DNA from: DAOTXN01 sp034435435
GTDB taxonomy: Bacteria > Chloroflexota > Anaerolineae > S140-20
Assembly (NCBI GenBank): GCA_034435435.1
Contig: DAOTXN010000069.1
Span: 1-22,432 of the forward strand
Length of the DNA stretch: 22,432 nucleotides
Reading direction: 5' to 3'
Below are positions 13,245-21,600 of the stretch, in pieces. Under the pieces are notes generated by a model. It was not told the origin of the DNA, did not search any database, and was given only the letters and a program-made list of their open reading frames with translations. Every line of letters begins with the position of its first letter. Position 1 is the first letter of the stretch. The translations under genes and the position numbers were made by a program.

Positions 13245-15572
13245 ATGCAAGAAATCACTTTTTTCACCCCCGGCCACCTGACCGGGCCAGGTCCGCCTCT
13301 GGCTCCCTACCGGCCTGCCACACCCACCGGCGCCCTGGCGCCTTATCTGGACGCCTACACGCAGCCCGGCGATCTGGTGATCGATCTGTTCTGTCACAAC
13401 CCGGCCTTTATCCATGAGGCTGTGCAGGCCGGGCGGCGCGCGCTAGGATTGAACGTCAACCGGGCGCTGCTGCTGGCGGCTGCGCTGGGCCTGACGGCGG
13501 TCGAAAAGCAAGACGTCGTGGCGGCCTTTACCCACCTGTCCGAAGCGCGCAAGGGCGTGCAGACCTTGCAGGCCCACATCGAAGGACTGTACCGCACGAC
13601 GTGCGCCGCCTGCGGCGCGGCTGCCGTCGCCGATGCGTTCGTCTGGGAGCGCGACAGCCAAGCGCCCATCGCTAAGCGTTATCGCTGCCCGGCCTGCGGC
13701 GACGCTCCCCCAGAAGGGGCGCCCACCGACGAGGCCGACCGCGCCCTGGCTGCCCATTTCGAGGCGCGCGGCTTGAGTTATTGGTTGCTCCTGGACCGGG
13801 CTGCGCCGCGCCATGCGCCCCACCGCGAGCGCATCGCGGCCCTGTTGGAGCTGTATACACCGCGCAATCTGGCCGCGCTGGGCGACCTGCTGCTCAAGTC
13901 GGATGGCCTGGCGCTGGCGCCGGCGGTGCGCCAGGCTATGGATGCGCTACTGTTGGATACGCTGGACCAGGCCGCCAGCCTGCGCCCGGCCGACGCGCCC
14001 GATCTTTGGCCGGGGCGTCCGCGCCGGCTGCAGCGCCCGGCGCGTTATGTCGAGGCCAACGTGTGGCGTTTGTTCGAGCAGGCTTTGGAAACCTGGCAGG
14101 CGACGACCGAGACGTCTGTTCCTCTGGCAACCTCCCTGGAGGTATTGCTGCGTTCTGCAGAACCGGCGCACGCGACGGCATTTCTGGCTGCGCTGTCCAG
14201 CGCCCAGGCCGGTCGCCAGTTGCCTCCTGGCAGCGCGGCGCTCATTCTGGTTGACCCCCCTCGCCCGGACGCGGTATTGTGGCATCTGTCGGCCCTGTGG
14301 TGTGCGTGGCTATGGGGCGCACAAGCCAGCGACGCGCTAACGCCGCTTCTCAGCCGGCGCTGGCTGGACAAAGACTGGCTCTGGCGCGGGCTGCGGGGCG
14401 GCTTTCAAGCGGTCGCGCCGCTGCTGCGTGACGCTGGACGACTGATTTGCCTCTTTGCCGCCGAAAGCCCTGTCATCCTGGAGGCGCACATGCTTGCCGC
14501 TGCCGGCGCAGGTTACGATCTGGTGGGCTGGGGCGCGCGGGCGCCGGGCGAGCTACGCTGCACGTGGAGTTTTGCGCGCCAAGCCGCGCCGTCACCTGTG
14601 CAGCCCGACGCTCTCAGCCGGGCCGTGGCCGAGCGCGCCGCCGATGCCAGTGTCAGAGCCGTCCAGGTGCGCGGCGAACCCATGGCCTGGCCTCTGCTCC
14701 ACGCGGCCATCTATGCCGACTTGGCCGAGAGCGGCTTGTTGGCCCGCGCTGCGTCGCTACCCGCAGAGATCGAGGATCCGTTGTCCTGGCTGGCCGAGAC
14801 CGTCCGCTCTGCCCTTGAAGGCGCCCCGCTGCATCAGCTCAGCAGCCCATCCGCCCAAAGGGGAGACCAACCTTTATGGTGGACCGACGCGCCGTTCGAA
14901 CCCCAGGTTGCCATGCCCTTGAGCGACCGGGTCGAGCTGGCAGTGACCGAAATCCTGCGCGATCTGCTGGCCGTGAGCGAGGCGGACCTGGAGCGGCGCA
15001 TCCATGCGCGTTTCCCCGGTCCTCAGACCCCTCCCGCCTATCTGGTCCGATTATGCCTCTTTTCCTACGGCGACGAACATGCCGCCGGGCATTGGCGACT
15101 GCGGGCCGAGGACGAGCTGGCGGCCCGGGCCGCCGAGACGGATGGTATCATCCGCGACCTGAGCACGCTGGGACGACGGCTGGGCTTTCAAGTCACTTTG
15201 GGCGCTGCCAACGCCCGTGAGTGGGCCGTCCGCTGGCTGGATGAAACAGGTGGTCTGGCCTATGTCTTTGCCGTGAGTACTACAGCCATCTTGAGCGATT
15301 GGCTGCCTGCTCCCCCGCCGATGGAATCCAAAACCGTTCCCTGCCTGACCCTGCCCGGCGGACGGGCGATTCTGGTCGGCTACAAACTGCGCCACAATCC
15401 GTGGCTGCGCCAACAGGTCGAACGGCGCGGGTGGCAATTCCTCAAATTCCGTCACTTGCGCCACCTGGTGCGCGAAGTGGAATCCAGGCGACTGGACCGC
15501 CATGCCTTTCGGGCGGCGCTGGGACTGGACCCGATTGTAGAGCAGGAAGAAGCTCAACTGCCGCTCTGGTGA
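13245..15572 (+). CDS. Methylase-like protein with zinc-knuckle pattern, degenerate active site
   Basis: This is a 775-residue protein that recalls DUF1156-type adenine DNA methylases but departs from them at key residues. The SAM-site region reads GDLVIDLFCHNPAFIHEAVQ (42-61) where active enzymes have a Gly-rich loop. CxxC pairs at C120/C123 and C148/C151 suggest a bound zinc. The catalytic region reads LILVDPPRPDAVLWHLS (333-349), with Arg in place of the aromatic of DPPY. The last 200 residues (RRLGFQVTLG, GGRAILVGYK, GWQFLKFRHLRHLV, LDPIVEQEEAQLPLW) match no domain I can name. It is transcribed divergently from the ATPase, probably from a leaderless promoter. It may bind DNA without methylating it. 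Confidence 0.7.
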   Translation: MQEITFFTPGHLTGPGPPLAPYRPATPTGALAPYLDAYTQPGDLVIDLFCHNPAFIHEAVQAGRRALGLNVNRALLLAAALGLTAVEKQDVVAAFTHLSEARKGVQTLQAHIEGLYRTTCAACGAAAVADAFVWERDSQAPIAKRYRCPACGDAPPEGAPTDEADRALAAHFEARGLSYWLLLDRAAPRHAPHRERIAALLELYTPRNLAALGDLLLKSDGLALAPAVRQAMDALLLDTLDQAASLRPADAPDLWPGRPRRLQRPARYVEANVWRLFEQALETWQATTETSVPLATSLEVLLRSAEPAHATAFLAALSSAQAGRQLPPGSAALILVDPPRPDAVLWHLSALWCAWLWGAQASDALTPLLSRRWLDKDWLWRGLRGGFQAVAPLLRDAGRLICLFAAESPVILEAHMLAAAGAGYDLVGWGARAPGELRCTWSFARQAAPSPVQPDALSRAVAERAADASVRAVQVRGEPMAWPLLHAAIYADLAESGLLARAASLPAEIEDPLSWLAETVRSALEGAPLHQLSSPSAQRGDQPLWWTDAPFEPQVAMPLSDRVELAVTEILRDLLAVSEADLERRIHARFPGPQTPPAYLVRLCLFSYGDEHAAGHWRLRAEDELAARAAETDGIIRDLSTLGRRLGFQVTLGAANAREWAVRWLDETGGLAYVFAVSTTAILSDWLPAPPPMESKTVPCLTLPGGRAILVGYKLRHNPWLRQQVERRGWQFLKFRHLRHLVREVESRRLDRHAFRAALGLDPIVEQEEAQLPLW

Positions 15573-15586
15573 GGGCCGGCGCTGGC

Positions 15587-15615
15587 TGGACAGTCACCCA
15601 CCTCTGAGCTATAAT
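15587..15615 (+). promoter_or_regulatory. Promoter of the penicillin-binding protein gene
   Basis: TGGACA (15587-15592, one base from TTGACA), a 17-bp spacer and a perfect TATAAT (15610-15615) predict a start near 15622 and a leader of about 50 bases. AGGTGG lies 5 bases before ATG 15673. Confidence 0.65.
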
Positions 15616-15672
15616 CCCCCTACTCAGTCGCTGTGCGGGTGGTTTGTATCCCCTTCTCAGTCAGGTGGATCT

Positions 15673-17913
15673 ATGAAGTACAACGGTTTGCTGCTGTGTT
15701 TGGTTTGTTCAATGCTAGTCACCGCGTGCTGGGGTGAGAAAGCGACCTCGACATCGCTGCCCGATGCCGTCGAGACGCCGGCCTTACCGCTATCCACCGA
15801 GACGGCGGCGCCGACCGACCCGCCCCCCACAGCAACAGCCACTCTCGCCCTGCCCGGCGCCGAAGGCACGGTGAGCGATTTTTTGCAGGCCTGGGAAGCA
15901 GGCGACTATGGCACGATGTACGCCTGGACCACGCCCGGCACACAGGCGCTCATCGCCCCGGAAGCGTTCACGCAACGTTACGTCAACGCGATGGCAGCGG
16001 CCGGAGCGATCTCGGTCACGGCCGAGCTACGCTCGGTGTTGCAGCAGGAAGAACATGCCCAGGCCACCTACAATCTGACCTGGCACACGGCCCTGGCTGG
16101 AGACTTGACGGCCCAAGTCGAAATGGACCTGGCTTTCGAGGGCGGTCACTGGGGCGTTGTCTGGAACGAGGGCCTGATATGGCCCGACATGTACGGCGGC
16201 TATTTTATGTATATGGATTATCAGGCTCCGGCCCGCTCTAATATTTACGACCGGGATGGGTTGGGGCTGGCGGTCGACTCGCGGCTGATCAGCATTGGCG
16301 TGATCCCTGGTCAGATTTCCGATGAGACCGCTGTGTTGAATATACTGAGCGCCGTTACAGGCATGCCCCCGGCCGAGATACAGGCCAAATACGCTGGCCA
16401 ACCTCTGGATTGGTACATTTATATCACCGACGTTTCTATCGAGATGGCGCAGTCGCACCGTGAGGCGCTGGACACGACGGCCGGCCTGGTGTTGAAGGAA
16501 AAAGACGCCCGCTACTATCCGCTGGGTGGCGTCGCACCACACATCGTGGGTTACATGGGACTGATCCCCGCCGAGCAACTGGCCGATTATCGCGCCAGGG
16601 GCTATCGCGGCGATGAATGGGTGGGCGTGGCCGGGCTGGAAAGCTGGGCCGAGTCGATCCTGGCCGGGCGGCCCGGCATCACGTTGCGCGTGGTTACGGC
16701 CGACGGTCGCACCCACCGCACGCTGGTCGAGACGGAGCTGGTGGTCAGCCGGCCCATCTACACGACCTTTCAGCGCGCCTTTCAGCTCAAAGTGCAAGAG
16801 ATTCTAGGCGACCGACCCGGCGCTATCGTCGTGCTGGATGCCAATAGCGGGGAAGTGCGGGCAATGGTTAGCGGCCCTGGCTTTAACCCCAACGCTTTTA
16901 TCTTCCCCAGTGAACAAGTCGAGCGCAACCGCTTGCTTTCGGACCCGCGCCGTCCGTTATTAAACCGCGCTACCCAGGGGACGTATCCGCTCGGCTCGGT
17001 GTTCAAAATCATCACCATGGCTGCGGCGTTAGAGGCGGGCGGTTTTACTCCCGATAGCCTCTACACCTGCACCGGGACGTGGGCCGAGCTAGGGCCAGAA
17101 GCGATCAAAACAGACTGGAAAAAAGACGGGCACGGTACATTGACGCTGGTGCAAGGGCTGGAACGTTCGTGCGACCCTTATTTTTATCACCTGGGGTTGG
17201 CGTTGGCTAATCAAGGATTCGACATTTTACCCCAGTACGCCCGTGCTTTCGGCCTGGGCAGCCCAACCGGCATCCAGGGCGTGGCCGAATTTGGCGGCCT
17301 GGTGCCCGATCCGGCCTATAAAGTGGAAAACTATGGCGAGATTTGGACGTCGGGAGACACAGTGAACCTGGCCATCGGGCAGGGTTTCCTCACCGTCACC
17401 CCGCTGCAGGTCGTGCAATACGCAGCCGCGGTGGCCAACGGAGGCACGCTTTACCGCCCGCGCGTCATCGACCGGATCGGGGCCGCGCCCGACGGCTCGC
17501 TCTCTGAAGAGGTGTTCGAGCCTGAAGTGGTCGGTACACTACCCCTGAGCGAAGAAAATCTGAACGCCATTCGTCAGGGGCTGGAGGGCGCTGCACAGCG
17601 GGCCGGCGGTACGGCCACCCATCGTTTCTCCGGCTTGAGCATCCCCGTCGCCGGCAAGACGGGCACAGCCCAGGCCCCCGGCGCGACCTCGCTGCCACAC
17701 TCCTGGTTTGCCGGTTACGCCCCCTCTAACTGTCACACGTTGCCTGAAGGCTGCCCGGAGCAGATCGCCATCGTGGTGATGGTCGAGAACGCCGGGGAGG
17801 GCAGCACCGTGGCCGCCCCGCTTTTCCGCCAGGTGGTCGAGGCCTATTTTGGCCTGGCCGAAACCCCCTTGCCGCCTGAAGCCCTGCCGCCAACGCCCAC
17901 ACCGGGACCGTGA
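15673..17913 (+). CDS. Penicillin-binding transpeptidase, lipoprotein with MecA_N-like domain
   Basis: This is a 746-residue peptidoglycan DD-transpeptidase. A signal peptide ends in lipobox VTAC (Cys19), followed by a Thr/Pro linker. An NTF2-like MecA_N segment is at about 66-175 (VSDFLQAWEAGDYGTMYAWT), and a PBP dimerisation domain at about 185-365 (ARSNIYDRDGLGLA). The transpeptidase domain (about 380-735) shows SVFK (442-445) with nucleophile Ser442, SCD (499-501, the SxN position with Asp) and KTGTA (662-666). This order is that of class B PBPs related to PBP2a/PBP3 of Gram-positives. Membrane attachment by lipid rather than a helix is less usual. It has its own promoter, and a small membrane protein gene follows 22 bases later. 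Confidence 0.93.
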   Translation: MKYNGLLLCLVCSMLVTACWGEKATSTSLPDAVETPALPLSTETAAPTDPPPTATATLALPGAEGTVSDFLQAWEAGDYGTMYAWTTPGTQALIAPEAFTQRYVNAMAAAGAISVTAELRSVLQQEEHAQATYNLTWHTALAGDLTAQVEMDLAFEGGHWGVVWNEGLIWPDMYGGYFMYMDYQAPARSNIYDRDGLGLAVDSRLISIGVIPGQISDETAVLNILSAVTGMPPAEIQAKYAGQPLDWYIYITDVSIEMAQSHREALDTTAGLVLKEKDARYYPLGGVAPHIVGYMGLIPAEQLADYRARGYRGDEWVGVAGLESWAESILAGRPGITLRVVTADGRTHRTLVETELVVSRPIYTTFQRAFQLKVQEILGDRPGAIVVLDANSGEVRAMVSGPGFNPNAFIFPSEQVERNRLLSDPRRPLLNRATQGTYPLGSVFKIITMAAALEAGGFTPDSLYTCTGTWAELGPEAIKTDWKKDGHGTLTLVQGLERSCDPYFYHLGLALANQGFDILPQYARAFGLGSPTGIQGVAEFGGLVPDPAYKVENYGEIWTSGDTVNLAIGQGFLTVTPLQVVQYAAAVANGGTLYRPRVIDRIGAAPDGSLSEEVFEPEVVGTLPLSEENLNAIRQGLEGAAQRAGGTATHRFSGLSIPVAGKTGTAQAPGATSLPHSWFAGYAPSNCHTLPEGCPEQIAIVVMVENAGEGSTVAAPLFRQVVEAYFGLAETPLPPEALPPTPTPGP

Positions 17914-17935
17914 AGAATGAGCCGTAAAACGTGAA

Positions 17936-18217
17936 ATGTGGCGATTTGTGTTTTTGGCTGCTTTAGGTATCGTCATTGGGTCCAAAACACGCACAGAGCG
18001 GGGAGTGGTGGTCTATGCGTTGCTCTTTGGACTCCTGTATGGCGGGGTGGAAGTGCTGGCGTCGGCGACGATGACGGGTCAGCCATCGGCGGCGCGCATC
18101 CTGGTGTTGTTGGGATTGGGGGTGGTGATGGCCGCGCCAGTGTACGCTGTGGCCGAGCTGTGGCGACGGGGACGGACGCGGCTAAGAGAGTGGCTGCGAC
18201 GCCGGGTACGTCGATAG
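17936..18217 (+). CDS. Small membrane protein of unknown function
   Basis: This is a 93-residue protein with about three hydrophobic segments (residues 2-14, 24-43 and 54-72) and a strongly basic end (WRRGRTRLREWLRRRVRR), which by the positive-inside rule would face the cytoplasm. It starts 22 bases after the penicillin-binding protein gene and probably shares its message. No good Shine-Dalgarno is present. I do not recognise the family. Codon use and the hydrophobic pattern favour a real gene over chance. Confidence 0.55.
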   Translation: MWRFVFLAALGIVIGSKTRTERGVVVYALLFGLLYGGVEVLASATMTGQPSAARILVLLGLGVVMAAPVYAVAELWRRGRTRLREWLRRRVRR

Positions 18218-18228
18218 GTGAGATGATC

Positions 18229-18269
18229 AATTTGTAGATTCGGGGTCAAGAACCCCGAATCTACAAATT
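18229..18269. terminator. Bidirectional terminator between convergent operons
   Basis: A perfect 18-bp inverted repeat (AATTTGTAGATTCGGGGT at 18229-18246 with its complement at 18252-18269) closes a CAAGA loop. It lies between the convergent plus-strand operon and rplL. The A/T-rich outer ends give short U-tracts on both strands. Confidence 0.75.
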
Positions 18270-18289
18270 CCCAGCCCCAATTTCCGCTT

Positions 18290-18676
18290 CTACTTGATCT
18301 CGACGACGGCGCCGGCCTCTTCCAGAACCTTCTTGGCCTCTGCTGCGGCTTCCTTGGAGACGCCTTCCTGAACCGGCGCAGGCGCGCCTTCGACCAGTTC
18401 CTTGGCTTCCTTGAGCCCCAAAGCTGTGATCTTGCGCAACGCCTTGATGACTTCGATCTTTTTGGGACCAAAGTCCTTGAGGATGACGTCAAACTCGGTC
18501 TTTTCTTCTTCTTCCTCGACCGGGGCGGCCGCGGTCGCCATTCCGGGCATAGCCATGGCGGGCATCGCGGCGGCAGCCGTCACGCCCCATTTTTCTTCCA
18601 GCATTGATTTGAGCTCAGCGACTTCTAGCACTGTAAGACCACTGAGTTCTTGGACCAGTTTTTGCAGGTCTGCCAT
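18290..18676 (-). CDS. rplL: 50S ribosomal protein L7/L12
   Basis: This 128-residue protein is the mobile stalk protein of the large ribosomal subunit and recruits elongation factors. The amino-terminal dimerisation helices (LVQELSGLTVLEVAELKSML) and the Ala/Met/Glu-rich hinge (34-60) are typical. The globular end has EFDVILKDFGPKKIEVIKALR and GLKEAKELVEGAP. Length is normal. AGGAG precedes ATG 18676. It follows rplJ by 43 bases as the last gene of the cluster, before the terminator at 18229. Confidence 0.98.
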   Translation of the reverse strand: MADLQKLVQELSGLTVLEVAELKSMLEEKWGVTAAAAMPAMAMPGMATAAAPVEEEEEKTEFDVILKDFGPKKIEVIKALRKITALGLKEAKELVEGAPAPVQEGVSKEAAAEAKKVLEEAGAVVEIK

Positions 18677-18719
18677 TTTTGCTTTCTCCTCTCGATAAAG
18701 TTTTTTGTTGCGGTTCCAG

Positions 18720-19259
18720 TTATGCCGCCTCAGATTCGCCCAACTGTTCGCGGCGAGCCTCGAGCACGCCCACCAAACCGGCGAGCGCGCCGTTGAGCAC
18801 TCCTACCACGCCGGCCAGCGGCGCCGTCAACGTGCCTAGCATTTGCGCCTTCAAGACATCGAGCGGCGGCAGGTCGGCCAGCGCCTTGACTTTGGCGGCG
18901 CCGACCGCCTTGTCACCCAACAAAGCGCCTTTGACGCTCATAAAGTCAGGCTCGGCTGCCGCAAAGTCGGTGATGGCTTTGGCGATGGAGGGCACATTAT
19001 CGAAACAAAAACCAACGGCTGTGGGACCTTCCAGCCACGCCGCCGGCACTGCCACCCCCTTTTGCTCCAGCACCAACCGGATCAGTGTGTTCTTGGTCAC
19101 GTAATACGCGCCATTCGCTTCGCGTACTTGATTGCGCAGCTTGGTCAGCTTGGCCATGTTGAGACCCTTGTAATTGGTCAAGATCAACGCCTCGCTGCGC
19201 GCCACCAGGTCGGCATACTGGCTGACTAGTTCTTCTTTACGCTCTTTTGTGATGGCCAA
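18720..19259 (-). CDS. rplJ: 50S ribosomal protein L10
   Basis: This 179-residue stalk base protein binds 23S rRNA and anchors the L7/L12 dimers. It shows the family pattern ITKERKEELVSQYADLV, LTNYKGLNMAKLTKLRNQVR, KNTLIRLVL and WLEGPTAVGF. The start is TTG at 19259, supported by AGGAGGTG five bases before it and by the conserved AITKE opening. An L10 leader with an attenuator lies upstream, which fits feedback control by the L10-L12 complex. Confidence 0.97.
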   Translation of the reverse strand: MAITKERKEELVSQYADLVARSEALILTNYKGLNMAKLTKLRNQVREANGAYYVTKNTLIRLVLEQKGVAVPAAWLEGPTAVGFCFDNVPSIAKAITDFAAAEPDFMSVKGALLGDKAVGAAKVKALADLPPLDVLKAQMLGTLTAPLAGVVGVLNGALAGLVGVLEARREQLGESEAA

Positions 19260-19333
19260 TGGTTCACCTCCTCTCTAAATCAAGTTTGCAAGTAGATGTT
19301 CAGTTTACCCAAGATCGAGCTAGATTGAAGTTA

Positions 19334-19352
19334 TTGGACAAGATTCACAAGA
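19334..19352 (-). repeat. Fragment of element B family
   Basis: TTGGACAAGATTCACAAGA resembles TTGGACAAGATTTACAAGA at 6930-6948 with one difference; the neighbouring ACAGG also recurs. It sits between the attenuator and the rplJ ribosome-binding site. Confidence 0.5.
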
Positions 19353-19380
19353 CAACAGGCAAAAATGGTTACGTTTACAT

Positions 19381-19418
19381 AAAAAAGGTCCGTGCATCAA
19401 CCTACCGATGCAAGGACC
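19381..19418 (-). terminator. Attenuator terminator in the rplJ leader
   Basis: On the minus strand a hairpin of GGTCC plus GCATC paired with GATGC plus GGACC (19418-19387) is followed by TTTTTT (19386-19381). It stands downstream of the L10 leader and 120 bases before rplJ, so it can set how much rplJ-rplL is transcribed. Confidence 0.75.
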
Positions 19419-19429
19419 CTTCGATATCC

Positions 19430-19575
19430 AAACCGTAGGCGTTCATCATCTCAGCTGAACCGTTGGGTCAAAACTGACCACTGATTGCTGATACCTGAAC
19501 GCTTACAAAGGTGTCTTGCCTCGGCAGAATTATGTCCACCGAAATAGGTGGACGCCTGCTGTCTCGGGCTGATGT
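19430..19575 (-). ncRNA. Ribosomal protein L10 leader
   Basis: This is a cis-acting leader RNA of the rplJ-rplL transcript. It contains the characteristic GAGACAGCAGGCG, then the hairpin GTCCACC/GGTGGAC (19553-19534), then TAATTCTGCCGAGG, the hallmark of the L10 leader family. A closing stem joins GCGTTCA (19502-19496) and TGAACGC (19445-19439). In this family L10-L12 binds the RNA and lowers expression of its own genes. Edges are approximate. Confidence 0.85.
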
Positions 19576-19592
19576 ACTCGATTGTTAAAAGG

Positions 19593-20309
19593 CTAACCAA
19601 CTTCGAGTGACTGAGCGGCCGTCGGATCGATCTTGATTCCAGGGCCCATCGTATCCGCAATGGCAACCTTGCGGATGTAGGTCCCTTTGGCGCCAGTGGG
19701 GCGAGCCTTTTTGACCACATCCATAAAGGCGGCCATGTTTTCTAGGAGCTTGGCGGCGTCAAAGCTGACTTTGCCAATCGGGACGTGGATATTGGAAGTC
19801 TTATCTACACGAAAATCGATCCGCCCCGCCTTGGCTTCTTGAATCAAGCGGGGCAAATCCTCGGATCGAGCGATGGTGCCGGCCTTGGGGCTGGGCATCA
19901 ACCCTCGGGGACCGAGCACACGCCCCAGTCGCCCAACCTTGCCCATCATGTCAGGGACAGCCAACGCGACGTCAAAGTCGGTCCAACCGTCTTGAATCTT
20001 CTTGATCCACTCGTCGTCGTCGGCGATATAATCCGCGCCGGCGTCGGCGGCGGCCCGGGCTTCCTCACCTTGGGCAAACACGAGCACGCGCACGGTCTTA
20101 CCCAGGCCGTGGGGGAACAAAACGACGCCTCGCACCTGTTGGTCAGCGTGACGCGGGTCCACCCCCAGCCGTAAATGCACTTCGACGGTGGCATCAAAAG
20201 CGGTGTAATTGATCTTTTTGAGCAGTTCTATCGCTTCTTGCGGCGCATAAAGTTTTGAGCGATCCACCTGAGCGGCTGCTTCCTGGTACTTTTTTCCTCG
20301 CTTGGACAT
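19593..20309 (-). CDS. rplA: 50S ribosomal protein L1
   Basis: This 238-residue protein forms the L1 stalk of the large subunit, which helps release the tRNA from the E site. Family motifs are FDATVEVHLRLGVDPRHADQ, VRGVVLFPHGLGKTVRV, RLGRVLGPRGLMPSPKAGT and FRVDKTSNIHVPIGKVSF. Length is normal. AGGAGG stands before ATG 20309. It lies 65 bases after rplK. Loss of the following L10 leader signals would affect only rplJ-rplL. Confidence 0.98.
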   Translation of the reverse strand: MSKRGKKYQEAAAQVDRSKLYAPQEAIELLKKINYTAFDATVEVHLRLGVDPRHADQQVRGVVLFPHGLGKTVRVLVFAQGEEARAAADAGADYIADDDEWIKKIQDGWTDFDVALAVPDMMGKVGRLGRVLGPRGLMPSPKAGTIARSEDLPRLIQEAKAGRIDFRVDKTSNIHVPIGKVSFDAAKLLENMAAFMDVVKKARPTGAKGTYIRKVAIADTMGPGIKIDPTAAQSLEVG

Positions 20310-20374
20310 TTTTCCTCCTACGTGGTTGTAACGGGGAATTCCCCTCCCACTGAGTCAACGAGCTAACCCACAAA

Positions 20375-20800
20375 CTAATTCACAATCTCGATCCCCATGC
20401 TGCGGGCCGTACCCTCGATCTGACTCATCGCCCCTTCAATGTTGATGGCGTTGAGGTCCTTCATTTTGAGTTCGGCAATCTCGCGCAGCTGGTTACGGCT
20501 AATCTGCCCCGCTTTGGTACGATGTGGCTCGGCCGATCCTTTGGCCACACCGGCCGCCTTGCGCAAGAGATCGGGCGTGGGTGGGGTCTTGAGAACGAAA
20601 GTAAATGAACCATCCTGATAAATAGTAATCTCGGCCGGGATGACGTTTCCCACCTGGCCCATCGTGCGCGCGTTGTATTCTTTGCAAAATTGCATCAGAT
20701 TGATGCCGTGCTGCGCCAACGCCGGACCCACCGGCGGAGCCGGGTTGGCCTTGCCGGCGTTAATTTGCAACCTGACAACTGCTTTGATCTTTTTAGCCAT
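20375..20800 (-). CDS. rplK: 50S ribosomal protein L11
   Basis: This 141-residue protein of the GTPase-associated centre contacts 23S rRNA and elongation factors. The amino-terminal KAVVRLQINAGKANPAPPVG with GPALAQHGINLMQFC and the rRNA-binding half (LLRKAAGVAKGS, GQISRNQLREIAELKM, GTARSMGI) are all present. Length is normal. It follows nusG by 60 bases. Confidence 0.98.
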   Translation of the reverse strand: MAKKIKAVVRLQINAGKANPAPPVGPALAQHGINLMQFCKEYNARTMGQVGNVIPAEITIYQDGSFTFVLKTPPTPDLLRKAAGVAKGSAEPHRTKAGQISRNQLREIAELKMKDLNAINIEGAMSQIEGTARSMGIEIVN

Positions 20801-20860
20801 AGTGTTCCACCTTATTCTCTTCCACCGGACCGGATGGTTTGTTCTTGCCCGGCGTTGTTT

Positions 20861-21580
20861 TTACATTTTTTCGACCTGCAAAAAGTCTAACTCGACTGGC
20901 GTCTCACGGCCAAAGAAGGAGACGAGCACTCGAACTTTGGCTCGGTCAATGTCGATATCGTCCACGATGCCCATAAAGTCGTTAAAAGGACCGTCAATGA
21001 TACGCACTTTTTGCCCGGAGCGAAAAGTGACTTTGATCTTGGGGGCCTCGGCCTCCATCCGCCGCATGATCCCATGCACTTCTTCCGTTCGCAATGGCGT
21101 GGGTTTGGTCCCCATCCCGACAAAGCCAGTGACTCCCGGCGTGTTGCGCACGACATACCACGAGTCGTCGTTCATCTTCATTTGGACAAGAATATAGCCG
21201 GGAAAGATACGCCTTTGAACCGTGCGCCGCTTACCTTCCTTGACTTCAATTTCGTCTTCGGTGGGCACCTCAACCGCGAATATCTGATCCTGCATCTGCA
21301 TCGTCTCAATGCGCTGCAGCAGATTGTACTTGACCTTGTTCTCATAGCCCGAATAACAGTGAATGACATACCAGGCGCGGTCGTCGTCGCCAGTCGCCGG
21401 CGCTTCGAGGGCAACCTGAGACTCGGCGGTCGTTTCGTCCGGTTTCGATCCATTCACCTCTTCAACCTGACTCAAGACAGAACTAAAGTCCACCAGTGGG
21501 GACAGGGTCTTGGAGGTTTCTTTTGTTGCGGCGTCAATCAGATCGACTTGCACAGTGGCCGCCTCGTTCTTTTCAGACAT
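20861..21580 (-). CDS. nusG: Transcription termination/antitermination factor NusG
   Basis: This 239-residue factor binds RNA polymerase and couples it to Rho or the ribosome. The NGN domain begins near residue 69 (AWYVIHCYSGYENKVKYNL) and includes RRIFPGYILVQM. The KOW domain is near 188-215 (GQKVRIIDGPFNDFMGIV). About 66 residues of acidic, low-complexity sequence precede the NGN domain, making the protein longer than the roughly 180-residue E. coli form. ATG 21580 is preferred to the TTG at 21595, although neither has a strong Shine-Dalgarno. It lies 20 bases after secE. Confidence 0.97.
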   Translation of the reverse strand: MSEKNEAATVQVDLIDAATKETSKTLSPLVDFSSVLSQVEEVNGSKPDETTAESQVALEAPATGDDDRAWYVIHCYSGYENKVKYNLLQRIETMQMQDQIFAVEVPTEDEIEVKEGKRRTVQRRIFPGYILVQMKMNDDSWYVVRNTPGVTGFVGMGTKPTPLRTEEVHGIMRRMEAEAPKIKVTFRSGQKVRIIDGPFNDFMGIVDDIDIDRAKVRVLVSFFGRETPVELDFLQVEKM

Positions 21581-21600
21581 GGTCTCGACTCTCAAACCAG

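Noticed and set aside
16027..16797. 256-residue minus-strand frame
   Set aside because: It is antisense to the penicillin-binding protein gene, with no promoter, ribosome site or recognisable motif.
20333..20344. GGGGAATTCCCC palindrome between rplA and rplK
   Set aside because: It is short, without loop or T-run, inside a co-transcribed cluster; chance is enough to explain it.
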